From the NCBI RefSeq assembly GCF_014529535.1, contig NC_050735.1, positions 6,707,739 to 6,771,738 of the forward strand: a stretch of 64,000 bases of DNA, read 5' to 3'. The number at the start of each line of letters is the position of its first letter. The stretch's first letter is position 1. The DNA comes from Bradysia coprophila (Eukaryota; Arthropoda; Insecta; Diptera; Sciaridae). Under the pieces are notes generated by a model. That model searched no databases. It saw only the letters and a list, made by a program, of their open reading frames with translations, and was not told the origin of the DNA. This document shows, piece by piece, positions 37,153 through 49,894 of the stretch. A program made the translations under genes and the position numbers.

Positions 37153-38545
37153 GTCTTGAAAATATTAAGATCAAATGAAGTATTAGATGCGATAGTAAAA
37201 CTGTTGATATGCTTGCCGTGTGTGAAAGGTTAATGACCACGATCGTTAAACTCGACAACATTATATTACAACTGGGTGTAAATTAAGAACCGAACGTGGA
37301 TGTTGCGTCCATTCGAGAACGAAAAAGGACCAAAAAATGTAGCGAGCACGACCATGTATAATAAATTACACCTGAGCTTCCAATTAGGCAAATGTGCACA
37401 TGCAAAAGAAAGTAAAACAGAAAGCATTGACCTCGCCACATTCGTAAACGACTTGTGTACGTACAAGAACAATAATATTTGGATAAAAACACGAATGAAT
37501 TTTTGAGATGTACCCAGCAGCTGTGTATTTTGTTTTATTATTTGGAGTTCAATTGATTTCAATACCTTCTTTTTAGTGTGTTTCTTCATGTAATTACATT
37601 TAATATGGAAAGATGCAAACACGGTAGAGATGATGATCTTTTTTTTGGTAAAAATTTGTATTGATACCACGAACAATGACTTTTAAAATATTTTCTTTTT
37701 CGTTAAAATTTCTTAAGAATCTAATTGAGACGTATCTGTGTGTGAATGTGTGATACGTCTGGTTATATTGCTTTTTTCGCTTTTTATTTTGAATTTTTAA
37801 ATTATATTTCGTCTTATTAATCGGGTGTATTCAACAAGAACTGGAAATCATTCTTTTTACTTTCGTTTTGAATAAGTATAACGCTAACATTGGAGGTTTA
37901 GTGGAAAGTGTTAAAATTAATTTTGTAGAGCTAATTAGCGTCATGATCATGCACCTTTTATGGGGCCTGCACAATATGGATACTGAAAATAATTCAAACT
38001 TTCCTTGTGATTAACGTGATGTTACACGTAAATTTGGAATCAGAATTGATCAAAATGTTGAAGACGACGAATTACATAATATATGCGACAATTTATAAGC
38101 ACAAAATTAACACCCAACGCCTTTTTAATTGGTTTGTTTCTCCAGCTTTTACCGTCTCTAAAAGGTAACGTACGAATAGTTTTATATGGCCTTTATAAGT
38201 GTTTTGACCCTTATATTATGACTTAATCTCTAAGAAGCGAAGAAACCTATGCCATTATAGCTACACTAGCTAAACCGAAAGAGTTTGTTCCATTACTGTT
38301 GTTATTGAGTAGGTTGTACTATCGGGCATCGGGTCAGGACAATCTCAAAAATTCAGGGCTGGTCAGATCAAGTTATGACTCGAATGTCCTGTAACCGAGA
38401 GATTTGACCTGACAATTTTTCAGGTTGACCTGAATCTTTTTGACTAACCGTTTTTTTGCTCTGTATTACAAAAGGTAAAGCCCACTTTGTCAATCTGAAA
38501 AATTCAGGTTACAGATTTTGGTTCTAACATCCTTAAAATTCCGAC

Positions 38546-39757
38546 CAGGGGTGGAATTACGGCTGCAGTTTTCTATATGTATAGAAAAGATTCTTGGCTT
38601 TCACTGATCGTTGTCGCTTGCATGCCAATGCCATGCCGACAGCGTGCGGTATATGCTTTCCGACTTTCCTTGTGATCGGAATTGTCGCTCTTGTGCCACC
38701 AGGTGACACTTATCTTTTGTAGTCTGTTGCTGACCAGAGAGCCGCTTTTGCAGCCGCGTGATTCGTGACGAACGCTGTTTTGCTATCTGCTCCGTTTGTT
38801 TGCTGCTACTTCACCAGTAGGCTTGCTCCCGCAATCCGATTTGATTGTTGTAGCTGCGAGAAACTTGGGACCAGTCATTGCCGAAAGCCAGTTTGTCATT
38901 TCGTTTTCAGCGTAGGTTTCTGATGTCAAGTTTAATTGTTTTCTTTGACTAGCGATGATGTGAACGATTTTATATTAAGATTTGGCTGTGTTATCTTCCG
39001 CTAGAGATGTGTATGTCTGACTTTAATGTTATTTCTCTTCTTTCACGCCCTAATGGTTTATTGGAGGAAGCTTTTTTGAAGAATACGAAAGTCAAAAGAA
39101 TGATTACCACCAACGCATGAAAATTGTCCTATGATGAAATACCGACGAGGGTGAATGTACAGGTAGTAAAGGTGTAATACAGGATCGGTATATATATCGC
39201 AGCGCCTACAAAATGGTCAGATAACTGAACGTGCAGGTAAATAATTGTGACAAGTACCCAGGTAATTGGACGATGAAATTGATAATTACAACGAAATTTG
39301 TAGCTAGTCCGATCACTTTGTCGAGCGACGGTGATTGTTGTTACAACATACCTCGAGTGGCGATCCAGCGCTGTTCACTGTAAACGTGATTTGTTAAAAT
39401 ACAATGCACGCTTACTATGAACCGGAGAGTAAAAAAGGGGATCCAAGTGGATAACTTCCACTGTCAGTGGTTCAACGTTCAAACTCTACTGGGTATGTGC
39501 ACAGGCACCAGCTCTTGATATGTCACGGTCACGGTCAAAACGTTTGATTTTTAGAGATAGTATGCGTTGCGTATTCATAGTAGGCATAATTGTTTTGATT
39601 GAATTCGTCGTCAGTTTGTATTACGCATTCTATTGCCTCTAAAAATGAAACGTTTTAAGTAGAAGAAGCTTCTTTTTCTACATAGAAAAGAATCTTTTCT
39701 ACGTAGAGAAGAGTCTTTTCTATATAGAAAACTGCAGCCGTAATTCCACACAGGGTC
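38546..39757. mobile_element. Non-autonomous DNA transposon, about 1.2 kb
   Basis: The ends GGTGGAATTACGGCTGCAG and CTGCAGCCGTAATTCCAC are inverted, extending into TTTTCTATAT. Inside the right end, three palindromic units of the TTTTCTACGTAGAGAAGA type repeat (39673-39730). The left end (CAGGGGTGGAAT) looks hAT-like. No target duplication or transposase frame is clear. Confidence 0.7.
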
Positions 39758-40229
39758 TTGTCAGAACAATCATAATTTCTATTTCAGCAGACCTGACCAG
39801 TCGTAAGTTACATTATTGCACTGTATCAAGGCTCAGCGTGGATGCAGCAAGAAAGCATGACTGTCGAAAATTTTCCAAATCCATCCAGTAAGTTCGATGT
39901 CAGTGTCGCACTGACCATACTGGGAAGTCGGGCGTTTCCTGATCCTGAAGGACCTAGGAATTTTTATACGACAAAATTGAAGTCATTGACCTTTTTCAAA
40001 TTTAATAGACTTTTAACAAAAATTTCCCGATGAGTCTTTTGGCAGCCAGTGCGACCTTGACCTAATATTGTCTTATACGTCAGAAAAAATTCAATGGCAG
40101 AAAGAGATGAAAATTGGAATTCTAGAGAATTTTTGTAGGAGTATACTTGAACCAAAATTTTTGATTCCTGGAGGCGCGCTAAGTTTATGGTGTCACGAAT
40201 AGTATAGGTCATTACCTGTCCACCGATGA

Positions 40230-40560
40230 CATCAATATTTTTTTTTTTTTTTATTTTTTTTTATTAAAGTATTTATTTAATAGAATCAATTTTACAAGCA
40301 AATATCAATCACAGAAATACATTACGGCTAGTATCATTATTATCACAGAATGTGTCTCGTACACTAATTGCATTACCTCTTTGAATTGCTATCGATATTC
40401 GCTGAAGTAAGAAATCACGCGATCTTGGCTCACCGGTCTGATCCTTCATATGTTTGCCCAACTTCTTGATAAAAAGTTCGGTCTCCGGACCAATCGCACC
40501 GAAAGTTTCGAATGCGAGAGGCGTGAATACGTATTGTTGCTTTAATCATCAATATCGTCC
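40230..40560 (-). mobile_element. LINE 3' end with poly(A) tail
   Basis: A minus frame from 40530 to 40309 reads VFTPLAFETFGAIGPETELF, then TGEPRSRDFLLQRISIAIQR and GNAISVRDTF. From memory, the AFETxG and FLxQRISIAIQRGNAxS motifs close many animal non-LTR reverse-transcriptase polyproteins. A run of about 34 T at 40229-40262 is the poly(A) tail on this strand. Upstream frames are broken, so the copy is dead and 5'-truncated. Confidence 0.65.
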
Positions 40561-41479
40561 AGGTTGTTCCCTGTAGTTTTTTGTAAACATTTCGTAATTG
40601 TAAAAGTTTGTAATTTTTACTTCTTATAATGCCTCCTACACCGCTCACAAAGATTTTGGAAATTCGATTCCAATGTGTACGTTTCTAAAATGTCTTCCAA
40701 CGACTATAATTTCAGATAACCCCATTTCTTATTGTGAGAGATATCAATCAAAAACGATTTTCACTACCTCAGTGTAGTAGACCAATTTTTGACCAGTTCC
40801 ATGCCACCGAAATTATTTGAAGACAAAATTTTGTCCAGTCACTTATTCAGAGCCATTTGATGCTTTTAAAAATCGCCGATGGCTTGTTTCTAAGTTGTGC
40901 GGTTTATCTAAGCGTAAGCATGTTAGAATAAGCACAGTCACAGTCACAGAGAACGGACGTGTTTATGCGTTGCTCTCTAAAAGTGTTTCTTTTGTGTGGC
41001 TGTGTGTGAATTCATTTTCGATTTTGTCTAATTTCTGTGCCAACTTTTACGGCTTTGGTGTTTTTATTTTGCTGTAATGGTTAAATGGTGAAATTATTTT
41101 AAAGGTTTTATTAACGAAGTCAAAGTGTTGTTCTCGTAGGTCATTTTCTCTTTGATCAATAAAGTTGTTCTCGCCTCATTGTGCGATATCAACAATTGTG
41201 TTATTTCCTTTGTTATTTAACATGTGCTTCGTGGCGTCGGTGTACGGATTAACAATCGACTCTACCAGAAGCTAATGCTAAATTACGTGCTCGATTAATG
41301 TACGAAAATGACACATTGCCGTATGGCATCTGGCAGTCAATTTTAGTGCAGGTAAGGTACAAACGCCTCGGGTTCTCATTTGACACCCCAAAACCACATA
41401 GCAAATTTTTACAAATTTGCTGTGGTACAATCCCAAGATACAGAAACTATCTTGTACTCCAAAATGACCGCGAGGTTTA

Positions 41480-42031
41480 ACAGATCTATTGATTGATACG
41501 TTGTATGGATGTCAAGGGATATGACGAAATACGAATCATTCAAACGCTACAACCTGCAACGCCAGAACGAGTTCAGTCACATGGTGGCATGGCGATTTAT
41601 ACGAAGAGGCAACTCAGGGCCTGTGGTGATTAGACACTTGCTATTACCTAAAACTAATAGCCGTAACCGTAACAAAGTCGGAAATATCAAAAAACCCAAC
41701 ATTCGCTTTCTCCATAAAAGAAACCATATCGACATAATGTCAATAGTAGAAAGAGCTACAACATGACAATGTTGATAGCGCCATCTCTGGGAAAATGTAC
41801 AGGTCAATTAGTGATGGTTGTGGTATTCGCATACCACCCACGGCTTGGAGAATTCACAACGTATGGGACGTTAACACACGGTCGATTTGTGAACAATCTA
41901 AGTCGGGAGAGATATGATGTAAAATCACAGTCCATATGATCAAGAGACTTGTACAATAGCACAACAGGCCCATCTGAGGCTTAGGTGCTGGGCTTACACC
42001 CTCCCATCTAATCTAATCTAATCTAATCTAA
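41480..42031 (+). mobile_element. Probable retroelement 3' end with (TCTAA)5 tail
   Basis: A GC-richer stretch ends CACCCTCCCA and then TCTAA five times (42007-42031). Simple-repeat tails of this kind mark 3' ends of some insect non-LTR elements. No conserved domain was found in the 85-codon frame at 41509, so the left limit is a guess. Confidence 0.45.
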
Positions 42032-42034
42032 GCA

Positions 42035-43270
42035 TGTTAGAGATATCTTCAATTCTTCCAGAAAAGAAGTCATAACATTTTTGATTTTGTCATTGGGCTG
42101 TACATTGATTGGAATTGATCAATTTTTTTACCCTCACTGCACGATTCTTGAAAGAGAATTTGTTTACAGATTTGATAGACGAAAACGATACAAATGGATT
42201 TACAATCAAAACCGAGATTGATATCTGAACGTGGAATGGAAGCAGTATTCCAATTTTTAAGTCGTATATCATCTGTGTGATCAGCAATTTAATAGCATAG
42301 TGCGCAATACGAATTGTTAGAGATTGCAGAACATATGGGAACCGAATTTGTTACGAGTTCATTTGAATGCATTAAAAGTGCGATTTATTTTTCTAGGACA
42401 AGTTTGTTGCACCAGAATGATCATATAATTACAATTTTAGTGGATTGCACTGCACAGTGCACACACTATAAGTGTTAACATTTCTGTGATGGTTTTGTAG
42501 CAAAAATTCATTTACGCATATTACCATTCTTTCTATCGTACACCTAATTGAATTAAACGAAACGAAAAGACAGACTTTCTACAACCCATAGTGTACGCGT
42601 TACAATTATCATTAAGTTCAATTTTATCGAGAAATATTTTCATTTTTTTTGGAAAACAAAAGTTATAAACCCAAAAGCTTGTAGCGATAAACAATAATGC
42701 ATTGTTTGTGTTCTGCCAACCTCGTACGAAATGTATTAATTTTGATTACGATTCGGATTCGCTTTTATTATCTGGTATGCAGTGAGTGTGGAACAATTAT
42801 CTTTCACCTGGAGGTAAAATGCATGTAATTTACAAAATTTTTGGATGTAACACATGCGAGATGTGTGGTGGGTGAAGTGTTTGTTTGTTCTTGTTAATTG
42901 TCTTCTTTTTATATAATTTTAATCGATTCAGACCTGTACATGTCGAATGGTAACATCAGATATAACGCTGGTTTTTTGTGGCAACTGCTCTAAAACATTT
43001 GAAACTTATTACAATCTCGTCGAGTTATCGAAAGTAAACGCAAATATGTTAATTGTTCATTAACCCTTACGTACATGTTGAGCTGTTCAGCAACATAATA
43101 TCAAAGGAGAAGTTTCAAAGTCTCAAAATTGCAATATGTAGTCTAGGATCACTTTTTGACTAACTAACGAAATATCTTTTAGTGCAACTGGACGTAACAG
43201 GTGTTTAAGAGTTTTTAAGTGGTTGATCAGGCCAATAATACTTTGCATATTAATCAACTCACCACCGAAG
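42035..43270. other. AT-rich DNA upstream of the six-exon gene
   Basis: No exon or repeat is supported. Confidence 0.35.
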
Positions 43271-43272
43271 TG

Positions 43273-43284
43273 TATATATATAAG
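43273..43284 (+). promoter_or_regulatory. Possible TATA box of the six-exon gene
   Basis: TATATATATAAG lies about 207 bases before the ATG. A TTCATTAAT initiator-like site follows about 30 bases downstream (near 43306). The spacing fits a TATA-initiator promoter, but TA-rich runs are common here. Confidence 0.4.
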
Positions 43285-43490
43285 ACAAGTGCTCGATATT
43301 AGCGCTTTCATTAATTTAAACAGATTTGTTAGTTACATCGTCTAATCATATTTCAGTTATTTCATCTTATGTCCTCAGTTGGACACTTAAACATGGATTG
43401 TATTCTAACGAGTAGTTGTGTCTAATTCGTTTAATTAAAACCATTCAGCTTAAAGCTTTAAATTTACAAGAGTTGCAAACTAGAAGGACA

Positions 43491-46400
43491 ATGATTTTTG
43501 TAAGAGAAATTTGAAATTGTGGAGTGGATTTTGAATGACCGTATTGTTGTTTAGATCAAAATTTTGGTGCTGATAGTTACATACTACGCTAATGCCGTAA
43601 GTGGTATTCAAGTTTATGAGAATGTCACCAACGATATAACAACTGAAACCACTAAACTGGCTCTTGTACCAACAACGATTGCCAAAATTGAAGCTGTTGG
43701 TAAAGATAATGTTACCGAGTCCAGCTTAGAGTCAATGAAACCGAATGATGATACGATTACCAACAATTCAACCGTTGATCTATCACAGGAAAAGAATGCG
43801 CGGAAAAATGAAAACGGAAGAGCTACCACGTAAGTTTTAGTTTTTAATAGTTTACACTCACAAGATGTGTGAACTTTTGTTTCTACTTTCCTCTGAGATT
43901 AGCGGTAAGATTGAACAACATGAGAAAACCAGTTCTAATGTGAAACATGAAAAATTTGTTCCGTCTCCGGAAATTTCACTAAGCGGAATAGAGATACGCC
44001 GACCATCAGGTGAATCGAAAACTAATGACAACTTTTACCCGTTGAGTCATTATTATCAGCCAGTAAAGCATAGCCTACATTTCCATTCATCTGCGCCAAT
44101 AACAAGCAATTCAAATTGGAAATATTCATCGTCCAATCTGGACTCACTGCAGAAAAATTATCCAAAATTTGAGGACGAGATACAACAGCAGCGACAAAAA
44201 GAAATCGAAAAATTCACTTTTCCTCCACCATCGATCGATAGCAGTAAATGGTACTTAATGCCGGACAGACCGAGTATAGAGAGCACCGATAAGCCATCGG
44301 GAAGACCATCTGGTGGCGGTGGAAAATGGAAATGGGTGTCCGACGACGAAGAGGAACAGGATAAACGAAGTGCACTCAGTCAACCGAATTTTCCAACAAT
44401 ACCACCAAACGAATTCAGTTACACATACGAGATCCCGACAACCGACTCGACGCCATTCAGTGTCAATAAATACGAAGGGGTAGATCAACCGTTAAATGGT
44501 GAGATTGCGTCTACAGCTCTAGGAGTTTCTGAGTCGGAATGGGAGAGCCCGTTTACTTCTTCGAATGGGAAATTAAAGCATAAGGGTAAAGGAAAGGGAA
44601 AGAGGTACGTTATGTTATGAAGACGAAATCAGTGCCTAATATTGATAGATTTATTTACCGAGACTTACTGGAATTTACCGAAAACTTACCTCATTTACTG
44701 AAATTTACCGATCATTTACTGAAATTTACCGGATTCATGTTCAGTAATTTCAGTAAATATTCGGTAAATTTCAGTAAAAATGTTTGGTAAATTTCGGTAC
44801 AGAATTTAATTAAATTTACTGATCGGGTCAGTAAATATTCGGCAAATTTCTTAAAATTTCATTAAATTCCGTACCGAAATTTACCTAAATTTACCGGATT
44901 CATGTTCAGTGATTTCAGTAAACATTCGATAAATTTACCAATAACAGGTACTGGACGGTGAGCAAATTTATTTTCTTTGATTTTCCTCTCATTTTTAGTA
45001 TTTCTCCGTGGAAGAAAATCTTGCATGTACTTACCGCTGCCATACCCATTGGTTTGCTCATCTCCGCTTTAACTCCTCAAGTCATATACGTTGATCCTAA
45101 TGCAACATCGTAAGCAAATTATTTATTTCATTTTTAGAAATGATTTCCTTTGGTTTTGTTCGGTAGTTAAGCTTGATATCGCATGACATGTACACACTTT
45201 ACGATTTTCCTTCTCGGAATAGCATATTATGTGAAACGGTTTACGTTAATTCGATTGAACGATAAACAGATCTGATTCATTTCGATCTGTTTCTATTGAA
45301 CAAGTTTATCTCCCTTTCTAATTCAAAAATTGTGTGGCGATCATAAATTTAAAAGAAACATTTTTTGACTCACTTCTTCCAGCATGACCGCGCTTGAAAT
45401 TATGAGTAATTAATGCATCCAATTGACTTTATTTAAAAGTTTATTTTCGAATTCTATATACTTAACGGCCATACAGAGTTATAGCTCAAGTTTTTTTTTT
45501 ATATTGTCGTTACCGTATGGCTTTAAAAAAATTTCATTCGGAAAATAATTTTATTATTTTACTGCATGTCCATCTTCAACATCTCTTTGCACACATTGTA
45601 TTTTATAATGTCCATTAGAGAAAGTATATATTGAGCTATTATTATTCGGACAGATAAAAGAATCACATAAGAAGAAGCGTTATGCTTACTTTTTTTATCC
45701 GTTACCATTGCCAATGATAATCACAATTTCTGCAATTATTTATTTTAAGAGAAATTTTCTCATCGAAAGGTGGTTTTTGTATCCCGTTTTTATTTAACTC
45801 AGGTCAATATCACCAACCGTACATTCGTTAAATCTCCTAACCACAACCAAACAACGTTCATTGGACGAGGGGGTACATGTATCGAATGGAAACGATTTGA
45901 CGAATGGTCGCAAATTCGTATCGAATCCCTTGATGGATTTCTTACACGTGCTACGAGACAATGGTAACAGTATGGAACGGAGTGATTCGTGTGACGATCG
46001 AAAATTTTGTGAAGCGTCTCGCAGTGGCTCTGATGCCGATGCCAGTGTGCTGAACAAAATGTTATGGAAAATTGCTAACGAGTAAGTAGACCATAATCTG
46101 TTTGATAAATTAATAATTTTTTTTTTACTCTCGTCGAATTGGGAGTGTGTGTTTTCGTTTGTTGGCTTTCTCGTGTCTGTCTCAATTTTCTAACTAAACC
46201 ATTCATTTATGCGTCTTTAATCCATAATTTACATGCAAGTATAATATAAAAAAGCGATTAGTGTGGTATAATCAATCAATAAGGAACTTGAACCAGATCA
46301 CTGTAATTATCATAATATACTCTGTAGTGCTTCGTTCAATAAACTATTTTCTTATAAAGTTAATAATGGTCCGTAGAGAAAACGATTGTAATTGAATCGC

Positions 46401-48877
46401 ATAATAATAATCATCATCAATGTTTGAAAATTGGATATAAATGCTGGTGTGTGCCACTGTTTTACAGCGTCCGATGCACGTTCTATGGTACTTAGGCTTT
46501 ATAGGGAAAAATTGCTGTTGATCGACTGCTAAAAGAAATTTTATTTGAAAAGAATAGAAGAACTTGTCATAAATAGTCTCCCAGATGCAAAATGTAATGG
46601 TATCTGTAACCACGGTGAGCTCCGGGGACTAAAGTAAGGAACAAGTGTGTAGGCAATTGGCGACAGTGCCCCTTAAAGTGGCGACACTGCCGTCGACATT
46701 TGCCACCACAGAATTTTCACTGTATTTGTGGCGTTTTTCTAAATGAGAAGCTTATTTACAGCATTTGAACTCCCCCTATGGCTCCAATCACCATGCAATT
46801 AATGCTTCGACTGAACTCAACATATTGAACCAATAAACCAACAAAACATGCGTCACGAATGGCAATTGTTGATGAAACCACACCATTTTCAAGAAAATTT
46901 TAGGATAAAATAAAATAACTTTAAAGACGAAAACCGAATCATTCGTTAAATCTTTTGAGTTCAGACGCAGAATGCGACACCATTAGCGGTCATGAGTTCC
47001 ACAGTTTGAATTACCACGCCAAAATTCTAACTTCAAGTTTGCAGATCTATCTAGATATTTCCCGGTCAGTTCTTTCCGCTGCGCTGATAGAAACGTCTTC
47101 ACCAGAACCCGAAGAATTAAAACTACTTCTGGTCAGAAGATTGCCTGTAGCCAAACCAAGAAATTTAAAAAGTTCACCTGCGTCGCATTTTTCCTTTAAA
47201 TGTTTTTATTTACCTAAATAAGTATTTGCTCGAATCAGAGATTCACTTATACTTTAAGAGTTGTGTAGTTTACTGTTTTTGTATCATCAAAAGTCAGTAT
47301 TTAAAAAAATGTCATACCTAGGACCCGAAAAGTGCGATTTATGAAAATCTGTCTATTTTGGATAAATTCTGGTGGGTCAGTCTATGACTCACTAATAATA
47401 GACAGATTTATGAAAATTTGGCTCCTTCAGAGCAAAAAAATGGGCCACTAACAAGATCTGGCTACACCGAAAAAAATCCTTATTTTAGTCCCTGGTGAGC
47501 TGCACAGAATTTTAATTGAAGAAGACACCAATGCTTTCGGAAGTATGGCTCAGAACGGTCAAAATTCAGGTCTTACAAAATTAACTCAATGTGCAGAAGA
47601 GGGACTTCATTATGTACCCTCTTAAAGGTTTAATGGATGAAAACGATTGCAGCCGAGATTGCTCTACTAGATAGGGCGATTGAATTTTACTACGAACACT
47701 ACCACCTTTGGTTTATTGACGAATGGCCGAGACTGTAATTTACAGACTCGATAATTATGCCTGAGACACACTAACTTTGACATTGATTATCTTCTTTGTT
47801 TCCATTGTCTGTGTATACACTTTCTTTCTTCCATGTTTTACAATGAGACTATTATCGAAAGATGCCAACGGCCGCTACGCCAAATCAAGAATAAATCGAG
47901 ATTGGTCGATTCCTCCTTTGGTATCTAGCATATAGTAAAACTCAAAACAAATTAAAACTAATGAAGTAAAAGATTTTCATTGTCAATCTAATGACAAGAA
48001 CTAGATTAAAAAGATCTAAAACATTCTAAAATTGCATTGGTAATATGCTTGCACCAGGGCCTGTAATCGTGGAAGAGATTTCGCCAATTTTCACGAATTT
48101 TCACGATTATTTGATTCTAGAAAATCGTGAAAATTTACATGAGAGTTTTCACTATTACAAACTCTGCTTGTTAAATGAAAGGAACGAGGAGGCTTAGTAT
48201 TTGTTAGATGCCGGTTTTCAATTTATAATTTCAAATTCTTCGCAACAGATTCTATTGGTTGTCTAACAAAATCCACTTTTTTCGAGCTCTCATGCTAATG
48301 GGCCATTGTTATTTTTGACTACGCTGTGACTGGTAATGAAACCAAAAATTTCATCAAATTAGTTGTCATCACTAGTTTGGTTATTATGATCATAATGATG
48401 AGCATGGATCGAGTTAAAAATTAACAAGATAATTCGAACCATGTAGACAGAACTGCGCTAATTTATTATGTAGAGCATGAAATTTGAGATTCGTCAGATC
48501 ATTAAAGGTTGACAATTTCACTAGAAGTTAAGTCGACTGATAACTTTGTAGATATAATGGTTGGAACAATGGTGCCGAACATAGTTTTACTTTTAAAAGC
48601 GATTGTTCAAAGAAAATTAATAATAATTCCAGGGAAGCCAATTTTGTTTATTTTTTTGAATTAAACCTAAAATTTGCTTACTCACGAGCAGCAGTAGATG
48701 AAGATGCACGAGGTGGACAAATTATTTTTTTATATTTTTTTTAGAACGCCTGAATTTCAAGCCAGAAAAAGTGGATTGGAGCACATTTTTCATGCGATTC
48801 GACACAATAACTGCTCCATATTTGAGTGCAAACAACCAGATTTGAATAAACATCGTCCAAGCAATAGAAAAAATTAG
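43491..48877 (+). CDS. Secreted protein with hydrophobic segment and C-terminal Cys-pair module (502 aa, 6 exons)
   Basis: Exons are 43491-43499, 43555-43829, 43903-44604, 44999-45109, 45803-46081 and 48745-48877. All junctions are GT-AG and every phase matches, giving 1509 nt. Exon 1 is only ATGATTTTT; with exon 2 it makes a signal peptide (MIFIKILVLIVTYYANAVSG). Residues 20-320 are hydrophilic, with SSKWYLMPDRP and KWKWVSDDEEEQDKR. Residues 333-353 (WKKILHVLTAAIPIGLLIS) are hydrophobic. Exon 5 encodes DSCDDRKFC (Cys 429/435, CX5C) and exon 6 encodes NNCSIFEC (Cys 482/487, CX4C), with helical sequence between. The layout parallels the 19047-21130 protein. Intron 3 holds a palindromic repeat; intron 5 (2663 bp) holds a transposon relic. 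The family name and function are not recognised; export is inferred from the signal peptide. Confidence 0.86.
44630..44955. repeat. GGTAAATTT-word element in an intron (copy 2)
   Basis: It occupies most of intron 3 of the six-exon gene. The ends CAGTGCCTAATATTGATAG and ACCAATAACAGGTACTGG are inverted. The interior alternates AAATTTACCGA and TCGGTAAATTTC words. Confidence 0.65.
46612..47502. mobile_element. Transposon relic in the last intron
   Basis: GAGCTCCGGGGACTAAAGTA is inverted as TATTTTAGTCCCTGGTGAGC about 860 bases later. The 88-codon frame at 46955 contains ISRSVLSAAL followed by EPEELKLLL, which faintly resembles a hAT dimerisation segment (weak inference). An internal hairpin with ATGAAAATCTGTCTAT-like arms lies near 47340-47430. 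Confidence 0.5.
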
Positions 48878-48891
48878 AAATTTTATTTTCG

Positions 48892-48897
48892 AATAAA
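48892..48897 (+). promoter_or_regulatory. Poly(A) signal AATAAA of the six-exon gene
   Basis: AATAAA lies 14 bases after the TAG stop in the last exon, which supports that exon as terminal. Confidence 0.65.
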
Positions 48898-49483
48898 AAT
48901 TTTTAGTTTAAATTGTCATGGTCAAATATATACCTCTTCCCTCTCACCAACAATTTAATTGACTCGATAATAAATGATCGGATTCTATTCATCAGCAACA
49001 TTTGATTTAAAAGTGAAAAAAAAAATCCGTCCAAATATGAATCTAAATAGTGTAACGAAAATGTTTGTTCAATAAAAAATTTGAGATAAAAATTTTCTTT
49101 CTTTGTTGTTACGATTTATATTTTGTTCATTTTAATAAGGAGTACGAGTATGTGTTTAACGACAATTAATGCTTAAAAGAAAGTAAAAATCTATTAGCCA
49201 AATAACTCATGCTATTTATACAAGGTGTTACGGTTACCGCAGTGCCGATTTAAAAGTTAATCAGGTGCTGTTTACCGTCACTTGTCTCAATTGAGTTTGT
49301 GATATAAAATTGGAAAAATCAATCATTGGTGTACTTTAGTACAGTAGTCATCAGGAACTCTTTTAGGGAAAACATTTCCCAGAATTTTATCAAACTTTTC
49401 CACATTTTCCCAAAAGTATTTTCTGGGAAAATTCTGGAAAATATCGGAAAACTTTGGTAGTAAGTGCAGTCGATGGTCGTTAT

Positions 49484-49560
49484 AGGCGGAATGGCTTAGT
49501 GGTTACGTAATAACCTCACATCAAAGTGATCCTTGTTTGATTTCTGGGTCAGACAATTCC
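49484..49560 (+). repeat. tRNA-derived (SINE-like) sequence
   Basis: TGGCTTAGTGG fits a Pol III A box. GTTTGATTTC about 43 bases on fits a degenerate B box. The acceptor ends do not pair, so it is not a working tRNA gene. Confidence 0.45.
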
Positions 49561-49894
49561 ACATGTTTGGTTGCTACACCGATGTACACACTGAATGACT
49601 GGTATGACGTAAACTCAAATAATGCGTTTAATTCGTGTGTAGTCTACATTTAGGCGAGATATCCACTAACAACATAACTTTTATCATAGAGCATTTGCAT
49701 ACTTCAAGGCGTGGATCTGATGTCACACTAAGCAATTGACTGCAATTGTTATTAGCAATAAAAACGTAAAAGCATATTAGTCAGGCTTCTAAACGAACAA
49801 ATTGAATCTAATCATTATATCATTAGCTGGACGATTCAAATTTTGGGTTTGTATTTGGCCAAGGGTAGGTTTACGAACAATGGACATTTTTCAA

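Noticed and set aside
37266-37676. 136-codon minus frame overlapping frames of 68-69 codons in two other frames
   Set aside because: Three frames are open at once, with no splice context or recognisable motif. The plus-strand frame at 37300-37506 looks slightly more coding-like but cannot be supported.
41298-41480. 60-codon frame as part of the retroelement at 41.5-42 kb
   Set aside because: No reverse transcriptase or nuclease motif was seen, so it was not assigned.
46955-47221. 88-codon frame as an extra exon of the 502-aa gene
   Set aside because: Its frame does not match the phase at 46081, and entering at 46965 in the right phase stops after seven codons. The exon at 48745 fits phase and ends with a poly(A) signal.
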